Source: Brevipalpus yothersi
Lineage: Eukaryota; Arthropoda; Arachnida; Trombidiformes; Tenuipalpidae
DNA length: 64,000 nucleotides
Direction of reading: 5' to 3'
Assembly (NCBI GenBank): GCA_003956705.1
Contig: QZCP01000154.1
Coordinates: 1-64,000, forward strand
Every line of letters begins with the position of its first letter. Position 1 is the stretch's first letter. Position numbers and translations under genes: made by a program. Shown in pieces: positions 21,028 through 33,935 of this stretch. A model generated the notes under the pieces. It was given only the letters and a program-made list of their open reading frames with translations. It was not told where the DNA came from and did not search any database.

Positions 21028-23226
21028 CAAAAGCTAATGAGTCACTTGCCAATCGACCACTGAGCAAGTCATTGCATGTATTCATGTGCATGAGTTGAAT
21101 GAAATGAATGAGAAGTTGATTGTTATTAATTGAATTACATCCCGGTACCCTGTGTAATGATCAGAAAGGTTCATAATCGACTAATTCTTACCAAAAAACA
21201 GTGATCAACTCCTTAGATAGGTCCAGTACGAGCAAGAACTGGTCAAGTTACCATCAAAATCTCCCAAATACTAATAGTTAAGTAAGCCTCTCCAACCACT
21301 AGATTGGAGCTCAGAACCCATTAAATGAAACGGGCCAGTCAAATCCATGCTTTTTCGAATCCGATGGTATGAGGTCAGCAATCGACGAGTGAGTTGATCT
21401 TCTCACCTTTCCTAACAATTCATGGTACATTGTGGGGTGTTGCATGAGAAATCAAGCGGCAGCTCAGTGGAGAGTATTTCATGAGTTAGTGCTGCTTCTA
21501 GTTATTCACATCCGAATCAATGAATTGAGGAGAATGATTTCAATCACTTGAACTCTAAATGCTCCATCAATCCGCCCAATACCCGGAAACAGTGTACTTC
21601 ATTACTTAACTGATCACTCATTCTTCCTACAAAATAATTTAAATACTTCAGATGAGGAAACTGTTGCATGGGACTTCTCATTCGTAAGAAGAATCTTCAA
21701 GAGTCATTCCAGTGAAGAAAATGATCTTCCAATTCATGAGAAGTTACCGGGTCTTTCTAGTCAACGAACTCTTGATGAAAATAACGAGCCTAGAATCAGG
21801 TTGCTAGCAATATAGATACACACCAGCCAGAAATTGGTAGCATTTTCCTATCACTCATGGGAAAACTGATGGAATAAGGTGTGATTAGCACACTGATTGG
21901 GAGAGAAGTCGCTGATGCTGAAAAAAGCTCCTGACCACAGATCAATCTCGCTGTCTCCAGAATTGTTATCAGAAGTGTGATCGAATGATGTAGGACTAAT
22001 ATCCAGAATATCGAAAGGAATTGGCCAAAAATAGGTTTTAATGCTGTGTTCTAGCAACAATTCACAGAAAACGGATATTGATAGCATTTTATCATCACCC
22101 TGGAAGAAATTGATGAGATGAGGTATGAGTCACGGGCTTGCTGGAAGAAAAAGTCGCTAGTGCTAAAAAAATGTCCTGGCCACAGAATAATCTCGATGCT
22201 CCTGAAATCATTATCAAATATGTGATAAAATGATGCATGTTCACACTCGAAATATTGGAAGAAGTTGGTCAAAGTTAGGCCTTCCGTTTCCCAAGATGGA
22301 AATTCAACTCTTAGTTCCAAAATCATTCATCTCAGGGAGGCATGGTTTCCGAATAAGGAAGAAAACCAATTATTCCACCTATCAATAATGAAAACTATCT
22401 TATAGAAGCCCAGCAACCTCCTCTATTTCGTGAGAAGATGTGTCTTAGACACAGGATTGAAAAAAATCAGAGAGTGGCATTTTAAATGCACGAGTGGTTT
22501 GAGAACCATCAGTCCATGCTCACATGCTTTTGTTGCAATGATGATGATGAGTAATGGGTTCTCTGGTTCAGATCCGAATCGCAGGCTCGGTGCGCTATGG
22601 AGAGAATTCCAGGATGATGGAAGTTGTTCTGATATGCAATTAGGAGACTAATCCTTTTCTTTCCGAGGTAGTCAATTGTGGACTCAGACATCACTTGGGA
22701 AGACTTCCAAATATTCTCGTATTCATGTATATGATCAGAAACCCTCCCACTTTCAATTGAGAATGGATTGCTTTTTTCGAATCAATATGCAACCTCAATT
22801 TGATGGATTTGAATTTTTTCCATGTCCACAGATGAGGATCCATCAATGACTAACTTCTTTCAACAATCTGGGTATGAAACATACCTCATATCATCACATT
22901 TTTTCGACAATCTTGAAATGGTTGCGCTTATCTGTTTCATGGTTTTTCTAGCACAAACGCAAATTGAATGAAAACTGCTCATTAGTCAACTCGTGTGGTA
23001 TACTAACGGCGATTCTTGAAGAAAAATCGTAAGCTTCTCAGCAAGACAACTGGGAACGTGTAGAGGTGGAGCTCGTGTCAGTCTCGGGCAGTTTCCTCGG
23101 GTAGTTCTGGCCTCCATTTTGAACAAGTTTTTCAGTTGTTGACCTTTCCTCCACTCTCCAGTCTATCAACAACACATCCTCATGAGCAGTCATTTGCTCA
23201 AGGGGTCTCTTCCACTTTTCGATAAC
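21025..23226. other. Transposon interior without recognisable genes
   Basis: No open frame longer than ~90 codons with family resemblance. Two short blocks at ~21840-22090 and ~22080-22330 resemble each other (a recurrent 'gaatcgctg/agtcgctagtgctgaaaaaa' type stretch), suggesting an old internal duplication. Otherwise nothing can be assigned. Confidence 0.5.
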
Positions 23227-23496
23227 TTACCTGTCTCGAGCTCCTGGGCTATCGTGGCCTGTCTGTACGCTTCTTATCTCTCCTCCTCTGATCTCTCTCT
23301 CTCTTTTGCCATCAAACCAAAGGCCAGCCCTTCTCTGATGCAGAGTTGGGCTCTCATCCCAAGGTCTAACACTTTCGCTATTCCTTTTCCTTGAATGTTT
23401 ATCTTTCTCTCGCTCTTCGATCAAATTCACTGCTCCTTCTGGTAAACTATCAATTAATTTTCCACAGCATTTTTTTTCTTTACTGTCTTCTTCCAA
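23227..23496 (-). pseudogene. Small charged ORF shared with the 4.1-kb Spy element
   Basis: 89 codons. The centre (LPEGAVNLIEE, then a Lys/Arg-rich stretch, a Trp, and GLWFDGK) aligns with LPEGAVNYIQE ... ELWVAGK of the 94-codon ORF at 51500-51784 in the autonomous Spy element. The shared motif suggests a second Spy-encoded protein or a shared exon. The frame ends in low-quality sequence here, so it may be a relic. Function unknown. Confidence 0.4.
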
Positions 23497-23591
23497 TTAC
23501 TTTATCGTGTGTAATATTTATCAGATTCAAGTCATGAGTGAGAATAGAATAGAATGAATATGATTCATGATATTCATTATACAATTAGAAC

Positions 23592-23753
23592 TATTGGATA
23601 TTGTTGTTGAACAATATACATTATCACTCACGAACCTGAAAATATGGAAACTATTTGATCAAACTCAATAATATCCAATAATTAGCCAGTTAATAGTAGT
23701 AGTTTACTGAATAAACGTTTCTTTTGATTCTATGATAAACTGAATACCCAAAA
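23592..23753 (+). repeat. Left LTR of the Copia element
   Basis: 162 bp. The direct repeat of this sequence begins again at 27734. A TTACTGAATAAACG stretch supplies an AATAAA signal at about 23719-23725. Confidence 0.85.
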
Positions 23754-23767
23754 GGTTATGAGCTCAG
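23754..23767 (+). other. Copia primer-binding site (half-tRNA iMet type)
   Basis: GGTTATGAGCTCAG follows the LTR directly. It resembles the complement of the anticodon arm of initiator tRNA-Met (GGTTATGGGCCCAG) with two mismatches, the priming mode known for Copia elements. Confidence 0.5.
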
Positions 23768-23889
23768 AGTATTTGTTTCCGTTCCGTTTTGTCTTCAGTG
23801 ATTAATAGTTTATTCTTAAGGGAATAATAGTTGAATACTGTCAAGCTAAATGGATACCTCTCCAAATATTGAAGAGAAATATTATCGAG

Positions 23890-26800
23890 ATGGATCAAGC
23901 GAAGAGTATTGAGATTCTGAATGGAAAGAATTTCTCTGCTTGATCTAGAAAGCTCATGTTTCTCCTCGCTAAGGATGATCTTTGGGGCTATATTGATGGC
24001 TCAGAAAGATTGGGAGAGAATCCGAGCGCTTGTGATATCAAGGAATTCAACAGTAAATCAGGTAGAGCTAGAGCACTGATTGGTTTACATGTTAGTGATG
24101 ATTTGACTCGTATTGTTGCTGAATCTCCAACTCCTAGAGAAGCTTTCGAAAGGCTGAGAGATATTTTTGAACCAAAAATTGGTTCCAGAAGAGTGCAACT
24201 CTACACCAATCTTTTTATATTTAAGTGTGGAGAAGATGCACCACTCGAATATATGGACAAGATGAGGAATATTTTTGATGATATCGAGTCTATTGAACCA
24301 AAGTCGATGAATGAACAGCTCTTTCTGACCATGATCATGACCAACTTACCTAAAAGATTGGATTCATTGGTACAAAATCTCATGAATAGAATGGATGATC
24401 TAACTTTTGAGATGATGTATTTAAAACTTCAAGCGGAGGAGATAAGGATGAGCACAAGAGATATTTCGGAGAATTCTCAGTCAGGTATTGCATTTGGCGT
24501 GAATAGTAAGACTCAACGTAAAAATAAGCAGAACAAAGACACGAGAAAGTCCTGTTTCCATTGTAAAAAGCCTGGACACCTCATGAAGGATTGTAAACTC
24601 AGGAACAAACAAGAGAAAGATAGGGAGAATAGGTCTCATGGTGATTGATCAGTGAACAAAATCGAAGAACTGAGTAGTGGCACACCTCCAATAGCCTTCT
24701 CGATCACTGATGAGCTAGAATCTGATGAGTCTCCTGGACTATCATCACAGTTTGGTTTAGCTACCAAGAAGTGCTTCAATGATAGATGGATAATTGATTC
24801 AGGAGCCCCTGATCATTGTTGTGATAATGAAGAGGCATTCATATCTTACCGGGAAATAAAACCGAAAGAAATGACTCAATTCAATGAATCTTTGGTTAGA
24901 GCCATTAGAATTGGAGAAATCATCCTTACCACTGAAGTGAATGGCACATTGGGACAAATTAGATTGGAAAATGTTTTGCATGTTCCTGATTGCGCCAGCA
25001 ATATCATCTCAGTAGGAAGGTGTACTGACAAGATGGCGAGATATTCCATGGGAGAATATCGAAGTGAGATGGAATTTGAAGGTAAGGTAATCCTGATTGG
25101 AAGAAAGGTCAATCGTGTTTATTATGGTATCTATTATTACGATGGGAAGTGTTCACTCAATTCAATTGAAGAGAAGAATTCCAAGAGCTTAGAATTGAAT
25201 TCTCTTTGGCATGCGAGATTGGCACATGTTGGTAAAGCTTCAATGAAACGAATGGAAAATCAATCTTGAGGTTTTGAACTTGATTCGATTGAAGATTTTC
25301 CATGTACTATTTGTATGAGGAATAAAATCATCAGGAATCCATATCCTCCTTCTACCAATTTGAATGCAGAGAAAGCTTTGGATCTGATTCATACTGATAT
25401 CTGTGGTCCATTTGGGCCAGGTCTTCGAGGTCACAAATATTCTGTAACATTTATTGATGACTGCGGCAATATGGTTTTTGTTGATGTTCTCAAGCTGAGA
25501 TCTGATGTGGTGTACTCACTTAAAAGTTTCCTGGAAACGGTTCATAAGCAAAGAGAGGAGAAAGTCAGAGCCATACGCACTGATAATGCATTGGAATTCA
25601 TTTCACACGATTTTGAATGATTCTCGAGAACAATCACATAAAGCACGAATTTTCTGTTCCATATTGTCCACAATAAAATGGTAAAGCAGAAAGAATGAAT
25701 TGAACTTTACAGGATATGGTTAGTGCATGCTTGATCAAGCAAATCTTCCTGATACATTATGGGCTGAAGCTGCCAGAACAGCAGCTTATCTTCGCAACAG
25801 GTTGCCTACTAAAGTTCTCAAAGATATGACACCGTATGAAGCATGGTTTGGGAGGAAACCAAATATTGAGCATTTCAGAATATTTAGTTGTACTGCTTTT
25901 GCTCTTTTATCCGGAGCACAAAGGAAAAATAAGCTGGACCGCAGAGGTGTTGAGTGTTATTTTATGGGTTATTGCCACAACATGCAAGCTTATAGATTAC
26001 TCGAGAAAGGGACTAATCGTATTCGAAATGCCAGGAATGTTCTGTTTGATGAGAAAAGTTTGTTGAGAAGTCAACATAATGAATGCCCAGTCCAGTTTAT
26101 TGGTAATCATGATGATCATCCAAAGGGAATTATACATCAAGTTACTAGTGACTTGGAGTATATTCATGATATTCTGATTCCTAATAGTTATGAGGAGGCA
26201 ATCAGAACAGATTACTCACATGAATGGATTAATGCAATGCAAGAGGAGTTTAACTCACTCCTGGAGAACAACACCTGGGATCTTGTTCAGAGACAGCCTG
26301 ATCAGAATATTGTGTCTTGTAAATGGGTTTTCTCGATCAAACAGGGTTCAACCGGTGGAATAGATCAATTCAAAGCTCGATTGGTAGCAAGAGGATTTAC
26401 CCAAGTTGAGGGGATCGATTATTTTGAAACGTATTCTCCAGTAGCTAGAATGAGCACATTTAGGACTATTTTATCAATCGCTGCTGCCAAGTCGATGCAT
26501 ATGAAACAACTTGATGTGAAAACAGCATTCTTAAATGGAAAATTGAATGAAACTATTTATATGGAGCAGCCCATTGGATTCGAAATCGGAAAGAATCTGA
26601 TTTGCAAATTAAAGAGATCAATTTATGGATTGAAACAAGCCTCAAGGCAATGGAACCAAAGACTTGATGAGTTTCTCATTGGACATGAGTTCAAGAAGCT
26701 CGATTCTGATCAATGTGTGTATAAGAAAAGGGACTGTTTCTCTCTGTGTATGTGGACGATATGATCATTTGCTCACAGGAGGAGAATCTAATTGATGTCA

Positions 26801-27714
26801 TCATCTATTCTCTCGAGAAAGAATTTGAGATCAAAAATTTAGGTGAACCAAAGTTCTGTCTCGGAATGAGAATCAATCGTGATCTAGAGATGAAAACGAT
26901 TGACTTGGATCAAAAGAATTATTGTTCTCGAATTTTGAAACGATTCGGATTCCATAATAATAAGCCATTATCAACACCAATGGAAGCTGGACTGAGGTTC
27001 CAAGATAGAGAAGAAGAAGAGAACGATTATGGTTCAATTGATGAACCATGTCGAGAAGCTGTTGGTGCATTGATTTATTTGGCAACCTGTACTAGACCAG
27101 ACATCATGATGGCTGTTGGAGTTGTTAGTCAATACATGGCAAAGCATCCTAAGGAACATTGGAATGCTGTGAAACACATTTATCAGTATTTGAGAGGAAC
27201 CACTGATTTCAAACTCAAACTTGGAATAGTCAATGGTCAGCTAGATCAGAATTTGATCGGATATAGTGATGCCAATTGGGATGGCAATGATAAAGATCAG
27301 ACAAGTACAAGTGGATTCTGTGTATTCCGCTTTGGTGGTTGTGTTTCATGGGGAAGCAAGAAGCAAAAATGTGTAACGCTCTCTACGATGGAGGCAGAAT
27401 ATATGTCACTTGCTCTTCTCACAGGTGAGATATTATGGTACAGATCTCTCTTGCATGAACTGAATTTGAAGCTTGATGGACCAACGAGAATTCTGGAGGA
27501 CAACCAGAGCTGTATCAAGCTAGCTAATAACGGAAATTTTGCGGTTAAAAGTAAGCATATCAAGATCAAATATAGATTTGTACACGAGAGAATCAAGATG
27601 AAAGAGATAGTATTGGAATACTATCCAACATCAGAAATGATCGCCGATATATTTACAAAGCCTTTAAGTCGAATTGTCTTCCAGAAGTTGAGAGACTTGA
27701 TCAATATACATTAG
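23890..27714 (+). pseudogene. Copia gag-pol, several stops and frameshifts
   Basis: Gag opens at the ATG 23890, with an in-frame stop already at 23941, and ends with a CCHC knuckle (CFHCKKPGHLMKDC) near 24560. Protease follows (WIIDSGAPDHC, ~24790), then integrase pieces (HTDICGPFGP, FIDDCGN; 25380-25620). RT contains FKARLVARGFTQ and LDVKTAFLNGKL (~26370-26540). The metal-binding YVDD motif is split by a frameshift near 26750. RNase H is at the end (ESMSLALL-like region, DNQSC, 27400-27560). Stops also occur near 24646, 25267, 25618 and 25674. The element cannot make its proteins. Confidence 0.88.
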
Positions 27715-27733
27715 ATTCATGATTGAGGAGGAG

Positions 27734-28309
27734 TATTGGATATTGTTTTTGAACAATATACATGATCATTCACGAACCTAAGAATACGAAACCTATTTAA
27801 TCAAACTCAATAAAATACAATAATTAGCCAGTTAATAGTAGTAGTTTACTGAATAAACGTATAAGGATGACCAGGAAATCTCAACCATTATCCGAATATA
27901 TTATTTCCCGAAACACAACTTATCGAACTATTATAATGATATTCTTCGTAGACAAGTAGTGCCCCAAAAATGAGTACTCAAAAATGAGTACTCTTTTCGG
28001 TGAACGAATTTATTTTTCCAATCGTGCGATTATGATGAATGGTTCATGGAAACTTCCGGAAACAATTATATATATCCTAAGCTTATCAATATGAAAGATA
28101 TTATTAACTAATATACGTGTATTTGCTGAAATACACTATTTAATAAGATACAAGCATTTAATATCCAACAGTTGTTATCGACACTCGATACTGATTAAAT
28201 CAATTCTGACATTCATCTCTCTGAGTTATACACTTGTTCTGAACATTGATTCCTTCACAAACCTTACAAACGTTTTTTTTGATTCTATGATAAACTTAAT
28301 ACCCAAAAA
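27734..28309 (+). repeat. Right LTR of the Copia element, interrupted
   Basis: Two pieces (27734-27859 and 28274-28309) together match the left LTR. The preceding GAGGAGGAG (27725-27733) serves as polypurine tract. Confidence 0.82.
27860..28269. repeat. Probable solo LTR, ~410 bp
   Basis: The insert begins TATAAGGA and ends CCTTACA, and AAACG is repeated on both sides (27855-27859 and 28269-28273). Length and ends resemble the LTR of the Gypsy element at the right edge (60610-61018, 409 bp, TGTAAGGA...CTTACA on the minus strand). No internal region is present, so it is best explained as a recombination-derived solo LTR. A 14-bp tandem repeat lies near 27970-27997. Confidence 0.6.
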
Positions 28310-28314
28310 GAACA

Positions 28315-30049
28315 ATTATTGAGCTATTTGAAATCAAGGAGAGAAATGGGGTTCAAATCTATTTTGAGTAAAAAAACCATTGTAATTCTACATCATAATG
28401 GAAGTTTTGAGAAGATTCATATTATTCAAAAAGGTCAATATTTCTACACGTGTTAGATTGTTTCCAGTCGTTGACTGACTTAGGCCTGGTTGAGCACCCA
28501 TATCACGAGAAAAACAATTCTGAATGATTCCTACGAATGATAACTTCGAGCAGTGAGGCAATTTATATTGATGGTAGAATTTTATTTACTAAATCTGCGA
28601 GGAGATACGGATAAGGTATATCTTATTGATTCTTCTTGCTCACTCATTATACTATAAACCCGAATCATTAGAAACTTCATTGACTTCCATCAAGATTCCT
28701 GGGAAGTAACATGAAAAATCATATCTGACCAACTCCCCCCAATATTTTGGTTATGAGTCATGCGTCATTTCATCACAATTTTGATAATGATCTCGGGGCA
28801 GAGGCGAGAACATAAAGATCTATGGATAAATATAGCAATATCACAATGTCCAATTTTATCCCTACTTCTTCAGTTGAGAGTACTTACAATGACTTGATTT
28901 ACTTGCTTGAAGAATATGAGTATACTACAGTAGCTCCAGGATGGTCGAATCACCACCACTTCATCAAACTATCCTTCTATTCAAGAGATAGTACACCATT
29001 GTGGTATACATTGATTAGGCCTAGATTTGGGTGGGGAAACCAATTCATAGCTATTCCAAACTGGAGCGAGAAATGATCGAAACAATGCAACAATCTGACT
29101 ACAAAACTGAATTCAACTGAGATTTGATGACAAAACAGAGGAGATGTGAATCGGCTCATGCCTACGTTCTGAACTGGTAAGCTCTGCAAGAGAATCGATA
29201 AGAATATGGATCTATCTGTTACTCTTGTATACTCGAAAAGCTCTCGAAGAAGACTCGGGGCCTTGGGTCAGTATCAAAACCCTCAAACGCTCGGAAAACT
29301 CATGATAGAAGTCCATAACGCCAAGCAATACAAGCAGAAAGAGAAAGAGAAAGAGGAGTTGAGCCCTCATAGTGTGGATAGTGAACCTCTAATGTAGAGG
29401 ATCAAGCTCGAGAACTTGTGCTACCAGCCTCAAGTCCATCTCTTTCACTGATAGTTACCATGGCTTTCTCATCTCCTGTAGATTTTTTATGCACCCACAG
29501 TACCACTGAATTTGACGCTGTTTGTGTGTTTGGGTGTCTATGAGTGTCTATGAGTGTATGAACTCTTACCTTGAATCACCTCCATGGGAGCTCGAGCTTT
29601 CTCTATCTAGTTTTTGTGACTGGCCATCAACAATAGTGCCAGTCGGAAAAAGAAATATTGAATATCTCCAAACAACTTCCAAAACAGGATTTGTTTTACC
29701 AAATATTTGTTGGGGTAAATATTCGAATCATTTCCAGGCCTCCAATATTTTGACTCATCGGAAACTCCGACAATTGGAATCTACTGACTCCTATCTCATT
29801 GTTATTCATCCACCTGTTTAAGGAAATTCTTCTTCATCGAAGATCGTTCATCTAACATATGTGACTGTGCTCCTGTCATTCTCCTTCTTCCAGATATTCA
29901 TCATACAACACAAACACACACACGAACACATAGTCACACATTCACTCCAAAAAGTGGGTCAATCAGGTGGGCAACCAAAGAGAGCGTCAAGCCTCCTAGC
30001 CTTGATTCCTTCTTTCTCTTCCTTCTCGTCTTTCTCATACTCCCAGTTG
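28315..30049. other. Transposon interior, nothing assignable
   Basis: Frames at 28822-29076, 29206-29397 and 29522-29821 show no recognisable motif and no second copy in the window. The sequence is followed by the gap. Confidence 0.5.
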
Positions 30050-30863
30050 NNNNNNNNNNNNNNNNNNNNNNNNNNNNNNNNNNNNNNNNNNNNNNNNNNN
30101 NNNNNNNNNNNNNNNNNNNNNNNNNNNNNNNNNNNNNNNNNNNNNNNNNNNNNNNNNNNNNNNNNNNNNNNNNNNNNNNNNNNNNNNNNNNNNNNNNNNN
30201 NNNNNNNNNNNNNNNNNNNNNNNNNNNNNNNNNNNNNNNNNNNNNNNNNNNNNNNNNNNNNNNNNNNNNNNNNNNNNNNNNNNNNNNNNNNNNNNNNNNN
30301 NNNNNNNNNNNNNNNNNNNNNNNNNNNNNNNNNNNNNNNNNNNNNNNNNNNNNNNNNNNNNNNNNNNNNNNNNNNNNNNNNNNNNNNNNNNNNNNNNNNN
30401 NNNNNNNNNNNNNNNNNNNNNNNNNNNNNNNNNNNNNNNNNNNNNNNNNNNNNNNNNNNNNNNNNNNNNNNNNNNNNNNNNNNNNNNNNNNNNNNNNNNN
30501 NNNNNNNNNNNNNNNNNNNNNNNNNNNNNNNNNNNNNNNNNNNNNNNNNNNNNNNNNNNNNNNNNNNNNNNNNNNNNNNNNNNNNNNNNNNNNNNNNNNN
30601 NNNNNNNNNNNNNNNNNNNNNNNNNNNNNNNNNNNNNNNNNNNNNNNNNNNNNNNNNNNNNNNNNNNNNNNNNNNNNNNNNNNNNNNNNNNNNNNNNNNN
30701 NNNNNNNNNNNNNNNNNNNNNNNNNNNNNNNNNNNNNNNNNNNNNNNNNNNNNNNNNNNNNNNNNNNNNNNNNNNNNNNNNNNNNNNNNNNNNNNNNNNN
30801 NNNNNNNNNNNNNNNNNNNNNNNNNNNNNNNNNNNNNNNNNNNNNNNNNNNNNNNNNNNNNNN
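30050..30863. other. Assembly gap (814 N)
   Basis: A run of N. Long 'open frames' across it are artefacts. Any transposase of the surrounding element could in part be hidden here. Confidence 1.
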
Positions 30864-32413
30864 TATTTGATATTCTTCCCCTAACTATTTCTAACAGTCC
30901 ATTGAACACACACGTATCTTAATCGTTGAATTAGTCAAACAAGTGAGTCTCAAGCCTCCAACACTGAGCTTCCAAGTCTTGAGCCTGCAAAACTCAGAGC
31001 CTCTAAGCTCTGGGCCTCCAATCCTCCAACCTTCGAACCTCTAGTTAAAATTCCTACTCTCTCTGTTCCTTCTCCTTTTTTCTTCCATCTTTGTTTCCAA
31101 TTCATCACTCTCATCCATGATCCTCATCGTCATCATGATCCAATCCAATCTAATAGTGATTCTTTTTCCATTAGACTTGGCAACCATCTGGAAGCTCAAT
31201 TGACTGAGTTCCCAAAAATGGCTGAGTTTTCGGCTGGAGAATCAAGGTAGAGTCACCAAAGAACCTACGAACCCAACATATCTCATGAATCTTTGGTGCG
31301 AATCATTAAAAGTCATCACCTTTTGGTGCTGATCTGTCATGGTAGAAACTGAGATCATCATCATCAATCTCTCTTTCTTCCTGTCTTGTTGGCTTGCTCA
31401 CTTGCTCGGTGTCTATTCCGTTCCTATCAGCAATCTCTCGAGTTTTCCTCTGATAAAACATCCTTTTTCTATCTGAGGTCAATGTGAAAACCTATTGATG
31501 TAAATCCCAACGGAATGAATCCATGAGAAAGCTAATTCTCTCCATTGAGGAAGATAGAGAGCCAACTCATCTCATTCAATTCCGTCCAATGTTCAAGGTA
31601 TAAGAAAGAGTGTAACAACACCCTAACAGCTCACTAGAACTTCTCTACTAGTTCAAAAAGAATCATTTCATTGTAGATTCGATTTCGTTTCTCAATCCTT
31701 ATCATTGACACTTTATTGAACAAGACTATTAGTCTTGATTACTGTGTTAAACTCAATGGATGATTCACATTCAATTCGAACATTTTGTTTTGAGTGTGCA
31801 TGTGATGTCCACAAATGAGTTGACCAAGCTCCTCTAAATAACTCCTTCTCCTCGGCTTCGGAGTTTTCCTGGTTACACTATGTGACAGCACACTAATCAA
31901 GGTATGATAATCATGGATATCAACATGGCTCTTCCTCAGGAGAACGTAGAGTAGTCTTAGAGGCTTTGGTCGATTCTCTTATCTATCGCGCTCCATGCAT
32001 AACAATTAGGAGAGATAAATCACTCATATCTTTGGCATGATCCCAATTAGTGCGTTGAAACTTACTCAGAATCTTTGTATTATTATGATCAATTCATCAT
32101 AGGAGTTTGGTAATGTGTCCAGAGCGATTCCCAGAGATATGTGCTTTCTAGCTTGAGAATGACTGTTTTTGGTAAAGAGAAAAAATACTCCCTGCTAGCA
32201 TGTTTCAACTTCCTGAGCATTATACAAGTATTTCGATGATTAGGTATCTACTTTGCTAGTTTCATAGTGTGATCAGAGCGATTAGTTGAGATATGATGGT
32301 TTTACCAGAAAATGTAGTCGATCCTAATTAGTTGATTCATTTCGATTCATTCATGATTTATCCTTATTACGATTAGTATTAGCGAGTTAATCGAAGCATT
32401 TTCTCTCAGAAAA
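30864..32413. other. Transposon interior, low-complexity start
   Basis: Bases 30930-31050 are an imperfect tandem of a ~17-bp unit around 'gagcctccaa'. The remainder up to 32413 shows no gene. Confidence 0.5.
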
Positions 32414-32968
32414 CTATGTTCCAAGTTGATCCAATGAGATCGAGATTCTCCTAGTCAAACAAAGCTTCAACCTGTTATCAAAAGCGCCGAATCGAATGGC
32501 ATACTGATATCTTTTCTCGATTACATCCGGATCATTCCGAAGCTTTGTCATAAGAGATGTTCGCTTGAATGAATAGTCGGATGATTCAACAGCAGGCCCA
32601 ATAGAACGTCCTGAGACAGCAATACCTTCCTTTCTCAGGAGTCTTGCTCTGATGTATCGATAAGTTTTTGTACAGTCTCTATCCAAAATTTTTTCGATGT
32701 AGCGCTTACTAGAATGACCAAGTCTTGATTGATAGCAATACCGAATTTTCAACTTCTCAGGTTGGCCATTTAGTTTGTAAAAGGGCACAATACTCTGCAC
32801 AGTTCGATATGGTGAATCGAGGGCTTCAACAATCATCCCATATGTTTCACCTGAATCATACTTCTTGCAAACTAATCTTCGAATTTCATCACTCACAGAT
32901 TTTCTCTTCACTATATTAGACATTCTGAACATGATGAAAATGAGCAATCTCACCAAAAGAGAGGACAA
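32414..32968 (-). pseudogene. Tc1/IS630-like transposase relic
   Basis: The minus frame of 184 codons holds a helix-turn-helix N-terminus (VSDEIRRLVCKKYDSGET) and a second winged segment (ARLLRKEGIAVSGRSIG). It then has a DYSFKR...RNDPDVIEKRYQYAIRF stretch typical of the Tc1/IS630 group just ahead of the first catalytic Asp. The frame then shifts, and the DDE/D catalytic core is not found. No terminal repeats were identified. Old fragment inside the 14.5-kb element. Confidence 0.6.
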
Positions 32969-33935
32969 AGAATGAAGAGATTATGTTTTTCTATCCAAAT
33001 ATATACTGATCAATGTAAACTGGTTTTTTTTACCAAAATTCTTGGAAAATCCCAAAATTTTTCCCATTCACATGCATAGAACATAGAACAAGGATTAGAA
33101 TTAGTGCGCTTGGGATTTAGGAAGATGCCTCAAGTCTGAAACTTGTTCGCCAAAGGATTTCAATATGCCTTTCTTGATTCAACTGAGTGCCAATTACTGT
33201 ATCAATCGGAAACACCCTTGTGGAAGGGAGAAAAAAATAAATTCTCAGAATATCTTTTTCACCAAATCTTATCATTCCAGATTCAGCCCTCAGAAGTTGA
33301 CTTTGAGCCCGACTATGAATGAAAAGACGGGAGCGAGCGCTACTCCAACTCAGAAGATAGGAGATTGAGATGCTTGCTGATCAGAAGCCACGATCACCAT
33401 CGTTTCTTGGGCAATCATGGAAACCCAGTACCTCAGAAGCAACTTATGCCTGATTATTTGAATTATGCTGAATAGAAGAAGATGGCTGAGTGTTATATCA
33501 GGTCAACTGATTGACTTGATGGTATGTACATGAGAGTCATTGTGTTTGAAAGTCAAACTACTCTTGGAAATGGAGTGCAAGCTTACAATAATATGAAAAA
33601 AAAATCAAAACGGAGCAAAGACGGTACCCATTCTAGTCCAAGATTACAAAAAATTGTTGCTCGCTGCGCTTGATGACTGGAGGTCAACGTGAATTTTGTA
33701 CTAGAGAGAAAGACAGAGATAGAGAGAAACAAACCTAATGAGTCACTTGCCCTTTGCCCACCGAGCATTCAATTTATGTATTTATCTGTATGCATTTGAT
33801 GCTATGAATGAAAATTCAATTGTAATCAATCGAATAATATGCTGATCCCAATGATTGGAGATATTGTTTTGATCAATTCTATCTCTCCTCATGTATGAAC
33901 CTCCAGATAGCTTGTTTGTTCTCAATCCTAATCTA
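32969..33935. other. Transposon interior, right side
   Basis: No gene. Bases 33714-33840 are a diverged direct copy of 20985-21135. Confidence 0.5.

Larger units (their letters stand above)
23592..28309 (+). mobile_element. Decayed Ty1/Copia retrotransposon, 4.7 kb
   Basis: 162-bp LTRs (23592-23753 and 27734-28309, the latter interrupted by a solo LTR) are bounded by a 5-bp duplication AGAAC (23587-23591 and 28310-28314). The right LTR minus its insertion also comes to exactly 162 bp. The LTRs begin TATTGG and end CCAAAA, not TG...CA. They differ at roughly a tenth of positions by eye, so the insertion is old. Domain order (integrase before RT) is that of Copia. Confidence 0.88.

Noticed and set aside
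23227..23394. Plus-strand 70-codon frame at 23182-23394
   Set aside because: Antisense shadow of the LPEGAVN ORF, with no motif of its own.
28822..29821. 84-, 63- and 99-codon frames
   Set aside because: No motif, no second copy, and ordinary length for chance frames in this composition.
29861..30922. 353-codon frame and its minus-strand partner
   Set aside because: Mostly the N gap; artefact.
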